Positions 22,771-32,718 of a stretch of DNA of 64,000 nt are shown piece after piece; position 1 is the first letter of the stretch, and every line of letters starts with the position of its first letter. The notes beneath the pieces are model-generated. The model was not told where the DNA came from and did not search any database. It saw nothing but the letters and a program-made list of their open reading frames with translations. Made by a program: the position numbers and the translations under genes. The DNA lies in contig ARYC01000724.1 in the NCBI GenBank assembly GCA_000711775.1, positions 83,535-147,534 of the forward strand, in the 5' to 3' direction. This DNA comes from Oxytricha trifallax. Its lineage: Eukaryota; Ciliophora; Spirotrichea; Sporadotrichida; Oxytrichidae.

Positions 22771-22908
22771 AAAATAAAAAAATTAAAACCCCTTATTATA
22801 AATTTCTCGCAATTAAATTGATAATGATCTCAAAATATTATAAAAGTCTATTTTTAATAAAATATTATTATTTAGTATAAAAAAAGCATCGGAATTGCGA
22901 AAGAAAAT

Positions 22909-23862
22909 ATGACTGGAAACAAATAGTTCCTGCAAAACTTCATCAGTAATGTTTATAAATATTTTTTCTGGGCATATTCTTTAATAACCGTACTTAATCT
23001 AGATTTTGATGAGTAAAAATTCGATTTGGATGAATACGAGAAAAGACTCTAAAAGTTTGAGAATTATTTGATATACTGTGTATTTATATATCTACCATAG
23101 CATTATTAAAATACTTTTAATATTAGCTAACTTTATACTTTGAATGAGAGTTGCATTTAAAAGAACTTAATGAATAGAAGTCATAAGCGTCTTCTACTCA
23201 AAATATCAATGAATCTATTAAAGATGCATTAGACGACAAAGATTTAGAATAAAGACATTCTGATGATGCCGAAGAACGAAAAAGCTTAGAGTTTAACTCT
23301 AATGGTTTATATTTTATAGAGAATTTCGTATATCAAATGTGTTTAAATTAAAGTTAAAGATAATGGAAGTTTTAACTAGTAGAGCTACAAATATGATAGA
23401 TAGCTGACAGCGGGAGGTGGACTGAGCGCTTTGGCATAGAGACAAGAAAGTTGTACCACAGCTAATTAACAGTTATTCCAAAACACCAATAATTAAAACA
23501 ATCCTGATAGAGACCCATTTCTTGACTTGTCTGTAAATTCAATCATATTTTAGATTTATAGAAGTAATAATTTGAGTATAGATGAGCTGACTAGTGAATT
23601 TGAAAACTATCAATATCAAACATATCAAGAATTAGTCGATGAAATTTAATGTATCAAGGAATCCAATGAATATTTGTTAAATGCTTCAAAAGATCCATAG
23701 CATTACTTAAGAGTGTAAGTTGAAGAAATGGAGTTAAATTCAAGAAAATTAAAGAGATATGAGAGATTGATATCTATATTATTCATAAAATCCATGAATT
23801 ATAAGAGCTCAGAGAATGCGAGAAGTTTAATAAGGCCACTGTTGAGGATCTATAAAGATTGA
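22909..23862 (+). CDS. Coiled-coil protein, function unknown
   Basis: Starts MTGNKQFLQNFISN. A likely IES with pointer TAAT follows, then LDFDEQKFDLDEYEKRLQ, then ELNEQKSQASSTQNINESIK, a Gly/Gln-rich linker and a coil (TSEFENYQYQTYQELVDEI, VQVEEMELNSRKLKRYER). The last part is ambiguous: direct reading ends at TGA 23860, whereas removing about 20 bp near 23790 extends the coil (HELQELRECEKFNKATVED) toward 23927. No family recognised. It lies between the two scrambled genes. Confidence 0.5.
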
Positions 23863-23898
23863 AAATAATGATAGTTTATCTAAAAGCAATTTTTTTTT

Positions 23899-23977
23899 AC
23901 CAAATTCTTCCTCTCAATTCCAAATGAACCAGTTCTTATTTACAGTGCATTTATAATGTTCTCAATTTCAGTTCCAT
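23899..23977 (-). other. MDS of the bZIP gene lying between two plus-strand MDSs
   Basis: Bounded on the minus strand by ATGGAACTGAAA (23966-23977) and AATTTGGT (23899-23906). Encodes GTEIENIINALQIRTGSFG and IERKNL. The 23 bp at 23978-24000 between this and the upstream minus MDS are AT-only-like and behave as an IES. Confidence 0.8.
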
Positions 23978-25805
23978 TTAAAATTCCAAATTTATCTTTA
24001 TAAGTGATACAGTTCTCTAATCTCTCATAAAGCACCTATCTACCCTTGAGTAATTAATCCATAGAATCCAAATGACTGAAATAGGATAGTTTTTCCTTTT
24101 CTCTCTGATTCTAAATTACTAATCTCAATCTGTTAACTTCACTCTCGAGGGTTTTAACTTTAGCCTCAAGAGTATTAATATAGTTCTTCTTTCTTTTTCT
24201 TGATTCTCTGGCAGATTCACGGTTTTTCTCTAACCTTCTTTGCCTTGAATCAGTAGAGGCTCCTCCTCTGGTCCTTCTTTACTTCTCTAATTATATAATT
24301 AAGAATCCAGCAAAATTAAAATAAAGATAAAGTGGTAGAACGTGCTCTATAATCTACTTTTTACTTACTCTTAGGATCTTTGTTATTTGGATCTTCCATT
24401 TTAGATCTATATGCGGAAGAATCTGAATCCTCTGATCCATAGTCATCCATATCGTCATCGTCTCCATCCATACTATTATCAGAATGATTATAGTTCTAGT
24501 TTGTCATCTGAGGAAGCATTTACTATTATTATATCATGGCTTGTTACTGTTACTATTGCCTTTTATTCGCTGACGTGGCACCTGATGTTGACTGTGAGAG
24601 TGATACCTCATGTTTTGAGGTTTTCTCGTTTTTAGCTCTTTGTTTCTTAGTTTCTTCAAAAGTCACGTTTTTTGTCTTCTCTTTGTCCTTTCTTCGGCTA
24701 CCCTTTGCATTATGAGAACTCATCACTACATCTTCCTATAATTGTTCACAAAACTACAAGTCTCAATAAATTATAAACATAAGACTAATTTATAATTTTT
24801 ATAAGGATCTAACTTCAGAGACACTTATTGATTGCTTTATTTGGCTCCAGGATTTGACTTTGAGGATATCAAAATACTCTAAGGGGAAGCACCTAAACTA
24901 TCCTATTATTAGAGTTAAGGTGGATGAGATTGTTCTATTTTGATGAATGCAGCTTGTGTTGTACTGTTTGTTATCATTTATTGATGTTATTGCTAAATTT
25001 ACTTTAAAATTTAGATTTCCCCATATTAATAACCTATACATCCATACTTATTAACAACTCTTAGAATATTGCTGCTCTGTATTTACTGTTTAAGATGCCA
25101 GCATGGCAAAAGCCCCAGTATTTCTATTTTCATAATTCATAGTAGCTGATCCCTGAATCATAGCAGCATTTCCACCAACAATTTGCATGTCATTTGAACC
25201 TGTAATTCCTCCGCTTCCTACTCGATTGATCACTTCTTATTAAACTTTTGCACTTCCATAAACTCTAAATAAAAATATCATAAAATCATCTCTATAATTC
25301 TTACTGATTTCCTACTACAGATGATGTGTAATTCATATAGTCTTGGGCAGTTTGCATGCCAAATCTGTTTTGCGGGGTGCTTTGAGATAAATTTGGTTGA
25401 TGTTGGCTATTTTCATTCCCTTATAGCAATTCAAATAATATTTAAATATGATAGCCTGAGAGGATCATCTAAAAAGCTTGCACCGCCTATTCCTAGAGGA
25501 TTCTGATTATTGTTTATCGGGTTGATGTAGTTATCGAAGTTTCCATAAAAATTTGATCCACCCCCAAACCCACTGTATTTCATTAAACTATATATAAAAA
25601 TATCAAAAATGTTTTCCTATAGTATAATGAACGATAATTTTTACATGAAAATAATAATGTATCTGAGAATATTATCTTTATCATGGTCAGACTCATAAAA
25701 GCTATTTCCACCGCCCCCACCGTTGTAGGTGCCCGAGTCCTTATTGAAAAATTCTTGCAAGAGATCTTGGTCTATTTGGAACACTGATTTTTTATTATTG
25801 TCCAT
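23899..25805 (-). CDS. bZIP transcription factor, 5' part of a scrambled gene (minus-strand MDSs)
   Basis: Starts at ATG complementing 25803-25805 (MDNNKKSVFQIDQDLLQEFF). Asn/Gln/Ser-rich exons separated by introns follow (YSGFGGGSNFYGNFDNYI, RVGSGGITGSNDMQIVGG, MSSHNAKGSRRKDKEKTKN, DDDDMDDYGSEDSDSS). The DNA-binding basic region is RRLEKNRESARESRKRKKNY and the leucine zipper is INTLEAKVKTLESEVNRLRL. The bZIP signature N-x7-R is present in NRESARESR. The reading leaves this strand at pointer TAGAGAACTGTATCACTTA (24001-24019), returns for 23977-23899, and leaves again at AATTTGGT (23899-23906). The remainder is on the plus strand from 26370. Likely a nuclear dimeric activator. Confidence 0.85.
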
Positions 25806-26369
25806 TATTATGTGTTTTAAACTATATTTTTGATAAAATAATTGATATTTTATAAATAAAGCATTTAGAAGATTATCACAAACTTATTAAATTTTAATTT
25901 ATATATTATAATGTAAAATAAATCAATAAATCATTTAAATTTTAACATTCATTATTTTTAATTTATTATTAAAAAACTTAAAATTCTGCAAGGCAAATAT
26001 TACCAATAATTAATTAAAAGATTTTAAGATATATTTTCGCTAAAGTTAAACTTCTTAATATTTTTGGCATTAAATATTTAGATTTATAATTCAATACTGT
26101 ATATCTAGATTAATTCTGTTAAAAAACTATATAAACTAATTAACGTGTTTTATTTAATGTTGTGTAATGTCATAAATTATATTAGTAAATTCATATAATA
26201 TATATAATTAAGAAAATATTAATTTGAAGTAATGTAAGCGGAAAGATTATTTCATCATCACATCATTGCATACATCACGATTTAAGATTTATAGTTTATT
26301 CTCATTTTATTAAACATACTTTAACTCTTTATTAAAAAAAATATTATATTAAAAAAATATATAATATTA
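25806..26369. other. AT-rich spacer between the inverted halves of the bZIP gene
   Basis: No coding signal; it would be eliminated or inverted out when the scrambled gene is assembled. Confidence 0.5.
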
Positions 26370-26408
26370 TAGAGAACTGTATCACTTAAAATGCTGATGG
26401 AACTGAAA
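26370..26408 (+). other. Small plus-strand MDS of the bZIP gene (39 bp)
   Basis: Bounded by the 19-bp pointer TAGAGAACTGTATCACTTA (26370-26388) and the 12-bp pointer ATGGAACTGAAA (26397-26408), both present in reverse complement at 24001-24019 and 23966-23977. Only 8 bp are unique. Inserting it gives ENCITQNADGTEIENI in frame. Confidence 0.8.
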
Positions 26409-26469
26409 ATAAAATTCATGAATAAATTTGAATAAGATATATTAATTTTATATAAATATTCGTGAGAAT

Positions 26470-27568
26470 AATTTGGTTAACAATTTGTTTAAATCGATAA
26501 TAGAAGTCTCATTCCCCAACTTCGTGAAGTATCTGTTTTGGGGTTGTTCCGAGAACAAAGGCCTCTTCGATGAAAATGGAATTTTAGATGCGGAGAGACG
26601 CAGGAAACTCAGTAAATATCAATTAGAAGAACTTAAATCTAGAGCTGCTTTTGAGTAAGTATAAATCTATACACGTATGAATTAATATTAAGGCTTCGCT
26701 TTCATATAAATTAAAGATATTGGAAGACTTAGGGCTTAAAAATACCTATACTTTCATTTTTTCAATCTTATATTTGCCCAAATATTTTAACCTCTTTTTT
26801 ACAGTGAATGGGAAAGTATAAACGAATTGATGAATTTGAGGCCTGAGCAGCAAATGAAAATCAAGCAAGAGCAATTAAAGATAAATGAGTAGAAAGATAA
26901 ATTTAAGGGAATAATCGATACCCTCCTGGAATAGAAGAGGACTCTCTTTAAAGAATTGAATAAAATGGATCATTGTATGGGAAGATTGCGGTCCTACCTG
27001 ACTACTGAGTAGACTGCGAAGTTCTTAATTCTAATGGAAAAAGTATGTAAAATTCTTTGAGAGAATTTATCAATGATGTTTTAACTTTAAATCTGACTTA
27101 TTATTTAACAAAAGATATAAATGTAATTTGATTTTGGATATCAATTTGTTATTTAAAGCTTTTGAGTGAATTAAAATTAGTAAAATTAAAATTATTTAGT
27201 ACAAATCGAAGGATGAGCTGAATATATTCAGACTATGGAATATCAAGAAACTAGATAGATAAAGAGAGATGAAAAAGATCCACTATATGGTCCAGGGCAT
27301 AAAGGATTCAGATGAGGACGTTGGATTGCCAGAGTCAGATGATGACATTCTAGGGCTCTCTAGAAAGAACATGATTAGCATATAGGGGAATAACGAGAAT
27401 CTTCACTCCAGCAGCCAAGTTGGCCTAGGTGGAGGATTCAATCATGCATCACATGACAGTAGTTTAAAACATAAGTTTCTTAAATTACTTTAAAAGATTA
27501 TTCTGGGATATTTATTATGCGTATTTGTAAATACAGTAGTTAAGCAAACAATGCATTGTAGAGCATGA
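26470..27568 (+). CDS. bZIP transcription factor, 3' part of the scrambled gene (plus strand)
   Basis: Begins at pointer AATTTGGT (26470-26477). Joined to the minus-strand MDS it reads RKNLVNNLFKSIIEVSFPN in frame, continuing FVKYLFWGCSENKGLF and DENGILDAERRRKLSKYQLE. Two GT..AG introns follow (GTAAGT at about 26657 to ACAG before WESINELMNL; GTATGT at about 27042 to TTTAG before YKSKDELNIFRLW). This C-terminal region has heptad-like helices (EQQMKIKQEQLKINEQKDKF) and an acidic Ser/Gly tail (KDSDEDVGLPESDDD). Stop TGA 27566-27568. There is no start codon of its own that fits, and the frame only makes sense as the end of the bZIP gene. Confidence 0.83.
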
Positions 27569-28000
27569 TCAAGAAATAAGACTACCTACTCAACTGATGA
27601 GGGCATTTAATTTAAATTAAAACCATATGTAGAGGGTAATATAATTTAATAAAATTATAAGATGAGGGAGAAGAAAGGCAAAGGTAATTATAATTATGAT
27701 GCAAGTTTAAAGTTAACGCTAGTATAAAAGTTAAAGATTGTTTGAGGGAAGCATCTTAAGTTTATAATTGTATTAAATCATATTTGTATATTGAGTTAGT
27801 GAGTGATCGGATGAGTGAGCATCCATAATTATTAAGCGAACAAAAACAACAAACTTTTAAGTTAAAAATTATTATTAACATTCTTCTTTCTCTATTTTAA
27901 GTTTGTTATTTGTTAATATTTAATGTAAATATTAAAGACTAGTTTCTCTATTAAAAGCAAGAATTTGATAGGTCTTATTAATAATTTAAATTAAAAACTC
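27569..28000. other. Intergenic AT-rich spacer
   Basis: No supported gene or repeat. Confidence 0.5.
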
Positions 28001-29706
28001 ATGAGTATCGATATACTATTGACTTATCACTCGTCAACTATAAGAAAGTCAGACATATTAACTTTAAATCCAAAGGAGTGGATTAATGACTAGATTATCA
28101 ATTTTTACATGGAATATATCAAGAATGAATTACTTCCTATAGTAAGTACAAAATATCTTCAATTCCTTTATAAATAAAGAAAGAGGATTTATCAAAACAA
28201 AAAACGAAATTTTACTGGATTTATTCTCTATAAATTTTTCTTCCTTAATCAATATTTTAACAATTTGATTCAGGAATACCATAAGAGCGTAGTTTTAATG
28301 GACCCAGCTGTAGTAATGGATATTGAAATGGCGTAAAAAACAGATGAGCTTATTGAAATGTACAGTCATTTAAATCTTGACTTGGCTGAACTGATCATAT
28401 GTCCTGTCAATAATAACCAAGATCCCACTCTCTTAAGTAAGTTTTTTTTTTCTCAGATTATTATAAGACCTCAATATTTAAGAGAGTTTATTTCTTTTTT
28501 CATGCTTACGTCATAAATACTATTAGTTTTATAATTTTCAATTTAAAATTGTTCTTGATAGATGGAGGCACTCATTGGGCATTACTAGTATTTTACAAAG
28601 ATTACTGGTATTACTTTGATTCCTCAGCTGGAGAGTACTCCATGATTATGAATACAGCAGTTTTAATGTCAAACATGAAATTTATCATGAAAAAGACAAA
28701 ACACATTCACCATCATCCACATTGCCACATTTTACAAAACCACAGCCATAAAAATGAAAATTTAAATGAAGAAGTGCCTAACGAGTTGTAGGCAGAGGAA
28801 GGCTAGAGTGTTTAGCAGTAAGTTTACAGTGAGATATAGGGTGATCTGTATGAACATTATCACATGAATAGTACGAATATCACGAATAGTATCAGGCCTC
28901 CTGAGTTAGAATCACGACAGATATATTAATAGCAGGTATATCAATAGTCATATTATCAGCCTAGTGCCTAAACTTATTCCAATATGCATTACCCATCAAA
29001 TGAAATATAGCATTCAGGTCCTCCTTAATTGTAAACTTTTTATTCCTATGCTTTTTAGAAACTTAGCCCGTATTTTATACTTTAAATTTACATGCCTTCA
29101 ATAAGCAATCAAATGCAATAAAATGATCCAAATCGAAAGTAGAGTAGGTTAAAGTCTCTTCTACATGGACATCTCCACAGACCATACATTCAAGAATCAG
29201 CATCGCCATTCACTACAACCACTACTTCTACTATGGCTAGTCAGTCTCTAGCATAAAATAGATACTCGAATGCTTATTCAAACTACACAAGTGTAAATAC
29301 TAACACATATTATTAAAAGCCAACGTTAAGCAGTGCAGGATGGGGAATGAACTAGCAAAACCCTAAAAATAACAATTTAGATAGTTCAATCGATAAGAGC
29401 TTGTAAATTGAATACGTGGAAGGAATTCCCAAACAAGACTTTAATTCTTTTGTATTTGTATTTTTTTATCTCATTTAAATTTTTTCTTAAGACAATAGCT
29501 ACGATTGTGGAATGTTTGTCATGAGTTTTGCAGAAGCAATAATTATGAATTACGTATCAAGAGATGGTAAAATGCAGGATTTATAGGAAAGTGCTCCTGC
29601 GATAACTGCTCATATAGACAAGGTCTATATTTATGAGAAGAGAATTGAAATTAGGAATTTATTAATTGATATGATCAGAAAACACTCTAATGTCTATGAT
29701 ATCTGA
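28001..29706 (+). CDS. Ulp1/SENP-type (C48) cysteine protease, SENP8-like
   Basis: After two introns (28142-28273, 28437-28561) and one IES the frame is 464 residues, an exact multiple of three. Family hallmarks: LNPKEWINDQIINFYMEYI at the N-terminus (the Ulp1 W-x-N-D signature), catalytic His in GGTHWALLVF, Asp in YYFDSSAG, and Gln and Cys in KQDNSYDCGMFVM. These enzymes cleave SUMO, NEDD8 or similar modifiers. Most unusual is an insertion of roughly 250 residues rich in His/Asn/Gln/Tyr/Ser between the Asp and the Cys. The IES sits immediately before the catalytic Cys motif. SENP8-likeness is inferred from the compact catalytic core and lack of an N-terminal extension. Confidence 0.88.
28142..28273 (+). 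other. GT..AG intron (132 bp)
   Basis: GTAAGTAC..GATTCAG; splices NELLPI to EYHKSVVLMDP in frame. Confidence 0.8.
28437..28561 (+). other. GT..AG intron (125 bp)
   Basis: GTAAGTTTT..TTGATAG; splices NQDPTLL to NGGTHWALLVF just before the catalytic His. Confidence 0.8.
29440..29493 (+). other. IES (54 bp), pointer AAGAC
   Basis: AAGAC at 29435-29439 and 29489-29493; removal joins EGIPKQD to NSYDCGMFV. Confidence 0.88.
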
Positions 29707-29852
29707 TTAAGTTACTAATGATATATCATATAATTATAATAGAATTAGATTGTGTAAATTTAAACAAGCAAATATAAGTCATTTGAACAAAATTATAATC
29801 TCACTCTATTAATTTTAATATCATTCCATATAATTATAAATCAAATTTAAAA

Positions 29853-30636
29853 ATGGAAACACTTCAATTAAAGATAAACCAAAACATAGATCTAGCCGAT
29901 TTAGAGCTAATGGAGTCTCGAGTAGCAGAACTAGAGTAATATTTAGGCATTGAGGATCAGGATATCAATACTTATTAGGAAGCTCAGCTGGAGACTATGG
30001 ATAAGAAAACTTAAAAACTCGATGACTTTATTAAAGTCTTAGAGGATAAGCATTTCTTCCTAATGGAGCTCTATGAGAAATGTAAGTTTAAGAATAAAAA
30101 TAGCAAATCTTCAAAATTGGAAGGAATTTTTGGAGATATTTCCAAAACTACTCATTATTTAAAAATTTATTCTAAAAAGGTATAAAAATACTATGAATAG
30201 ATGAGCAAATGGAAAGTTTTTTGAAAAGGGAGCCATCATTTAGAGCCTAATGTTTAGATTTACAAAAGAAAAGTAATTTAGTTTTGGACTGCCAGTAAAA
30301 TCTTCAGTAGTTTGTGGAATATTTGGAGGGAATCTAAAAGCTCGAACAATACCTCAATTTTGAACCTGTATTTGGTAAGTTTTAATCAAATGAGAAATTT
30401 CTTTGAAAATATTAATTTTCACAGCAAGAGATATCAATACACTAATTCATTTTATAGATGTGAATGAAAAACTGGATGACTTAAAAAAGATCAATTTATA
30501 GCACGCCAGTCAAATGATAACTTGCTAATAAAATTAGTAAGAAGTAGAAGAGCTTCTTGTAAACTATAATGATCTTGTTGATAGAATAAGCACCTAAATG
30601 ATTTATTTGGAAGCAGCTGTAAATCAAAAGAAGTGA
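29853..30636 (+). CDS. DCTN3: Dynactin subunit 3 (p24)-like coiled-coil protein
   Basis: 201 residues after one IES and one intron (784 minus 128 minus 50 = 606 bp). The N-terminus ADLELMESRVAELEQYLG matches the opening of dynactin p24 subunits, which begin with a short leucine-rich helix. The C-terminal coil QEVEELLVNYNDLVDRISTQ followed by MIYLEAAVNQKK matches their last helix. Almost wholly helical, no catalytic motif. p24 sits in the shoulder of the dynactin complex that activates dynein. Length agrees with the family (about 190). Assignment is from pattern memory only and should be confirmed by profile search. Confidence 0.6.
30078..30205 (+). other. IES (128 bp), pointer ATGAG
   Basis: ATGAG at 30073-30077 and 30201-30205; removal joins FFLMELYE to QMESFLKREPSF in frame. 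Confidence 0.82.
30375..30424 (+). other. GT..AG intron (50 bp)
   Basis: GTAAGTTTT..TTTCACAG; splices LNFEPVF to ARDINTLIHFIDV. Confidence 0.8.
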
Positions 30637-30672
30637 TTTGTTTTCTTATTATATTTTCTAATGAATTATTAG

Positions 30673-31956
30673 TCAATTAATTTAAATAAACTACATTATT
30701 AATTTAAGAATAAATTTAGGTGCAAGTCTTATCCGTTTTTCAGGCGATAAATTCTATGTGTTTTTAAGAGCATATCTAACACATCCATCTCTTATAGGAG
30801 GTTCTGGTTCCATCTCTTCATCCATATCAATTACTTCTATTTAACCACAATCAAACTAGGGCATGCCCATACCCATAAACCCTCCAAACGAACTTATAAT
30901 CATGCCACTACCACCCATTGCAATCATATTATCTTAGTGTGGTTGATTTTATTCAAGAGTAAACGAGTAGGACATGTTCTAGTTGATATTAAACGTTGGA
31001 GCTTCTAATTGTTCAAAGTCTTCTCTCTATCTTGTAGAACTTAACAATAAATCTTCATGATCATCATTAAGCAAATTAAGTTACTGTTTATCCTGGAAAT
31101 CATCTCTGATTATGACTCTGTGAGATTAATTGGTATCATCCAGTTAATTCTCCACAATATTATCAATAGTAGCATTCGTGGGCTGAACGACAACAGGTAT
31201 AGGTTCTATATTGATGATTTTTGTCTTAATCTATGCATTGTTATCATAAGTAAGATAAGCGTAATGCATGGTGTGGCTAATGACATCAGTCATTTTATTT
31301 ACTGCATAATCATCAGCTAAACTCAAAACCTTTTCCAATTCAGAAACTGCCATGGCTCTTGTAATCATATGGCGTGCAAACTTTTCACAGAAATACAGCA
31401 TATCAGACGAGGCTGCACATTCAACGAGATTTACTTAGACTGGACCAGCGTTGAAGGGCTCAATTCTATCTGTATTTTAACCAACTGCATGTCCAAAAGT
31501 TTCATGATTGGCAGAATTTTAATTTAAATTGGTAATAGGCTGTGGCACTATAGTCAAGCTTGGCGTTGGTTAAACAATCTCATTTTGAGCTTTGTTAGTT
31601 GGGGATTATGGCAATGATTAATCATTTAATTTAGCTTCTTTTATAGTCATTTTTGGAGAGACATCTGGTGAGACTTATTTCGAAGGATCCTTCTGCTATT
31701 ATTCATGTTACGATTATCTCTCAGTTGGTAATCGTGAAGGGTCTTTTGCTTAATCTCGAGCAGTCGCTTTCATTGGGGTCTAAGCTACTGATTACAATTT
31801 AGAAGCTTTAGCTGGAGAAATGATTTCATCTGCCCCTTAATTGCCCTAGAAAACCTTTTTGGAAAATAATTAGTTTACATTATCTTAAGGCAGTTGAATA
31901 TTATCTTCGTTATTATTAGTCCTCTAAGTATTTTGCTTTGATTAGTCAGGATCCAT
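30673..31956 (-). CDS. Uninterrupted 427-residue protein, function unknown
   Basis: One open frame of 428 codons, start ATG complementing 31954-31956 (MDPDQSKQNTQRTNNNED), stop TGA complementing 30673-30675, with no intron or IES. The first 170 residues are Gln/Ser/Pro-rich. A predicted helical block (CAASSDMLYFCEKFARHMIT, RAMAVSELEKVLSLADDYAV) follows, then an acidic/Met-Gly-rich tail (GGFMGMGMPQFDCGQ, EVIDMDEEMEPEPP). No family was recognised. It is convergent with the dynactin-like gene (36 bp apart). Confidence 0.75.
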
Positions 31957-32098
31957 TATTATTTTAATTTATTGAAATATATATCTAGATCAAGATATAT
32001 ATATAACCTTACTCTAAATTTTATATTAAATTTCGTTAATAAATAACTTCGAATTAAAAATTCTCAAAGTAAATAAAGCTTTTTAGAATGGGAATATG

Positions 32099-32681
32099 TC
32101 ATAAAAATACTTTCTTATTATGAGTGGCTGATAGCAAATCAACATCCTTGCCCTGTCTAAGCAAAGCTAATGGCTACATTAATTTGACATTTCTAGGAGT
32201 AGTTATTAATTTCTTAGCAAGATGTGATTTTAAATCTTTTAATTTATATGGTCTTATATAAAAGTTTTCTTCAAAAATCCTTTATTAAACAAAATAATGT
32301 GACTGATTATTACCTGTAATTCTTTCCATAAAATGTGTCTGCTTAAGTACTTGCTTTTCATGCTTTCTCTGAAGTTCTTTTGCATTTTTGAGATAGGAAT
32401 GCTCATCATTCTTTTGCCTTATCATTAAGTTTGATGTGCTCTTTGACACTTAAAATTCAGAAGGTCGCTGGTTTTGATCTTTAATCAGATAAACCTCATA
32501 GATTTTATTTTAAATATTTAGACTTAATTAACATTTTGATAAATCGTTAAGGAGTTTTGGGGGTTTATCTATTGAACTAGTCCAGTTTATCAATAGCTTC
32601 AACACTGCCAACAGTATCAACGAATAAACTAGCTTAACTTTTGTAGTTCTTTTATTAGCCAAAGTCTTCACTTTGCATCAT
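32099..32681 (-). CDS. Small basic protein, function unknown
   Basis: Minus-strand blocks: MMQSEDFGQQKNYKSQASLF from ATG complementing 32679-32681, then VDTVGSVEAIDKLDQFNRQ and TPKTPQRFIKM. After an interruption come DQNQRPSEFQVSKSTSNLM and a charged helix (ELQRKHEKQVLKQTHFMER), and after another RPYKLKDLKSHLAKKLITTP up to TGA at 32099-32101. Two interruptions (about 32260-32330 and 32475-32530) were not assigned precisely. No family recognised. Confidence 0.5.
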
Positions 32682-32718
32682 TAAATTTTATTTTTGCATT
32701 TAAAATTTACAATTATCA

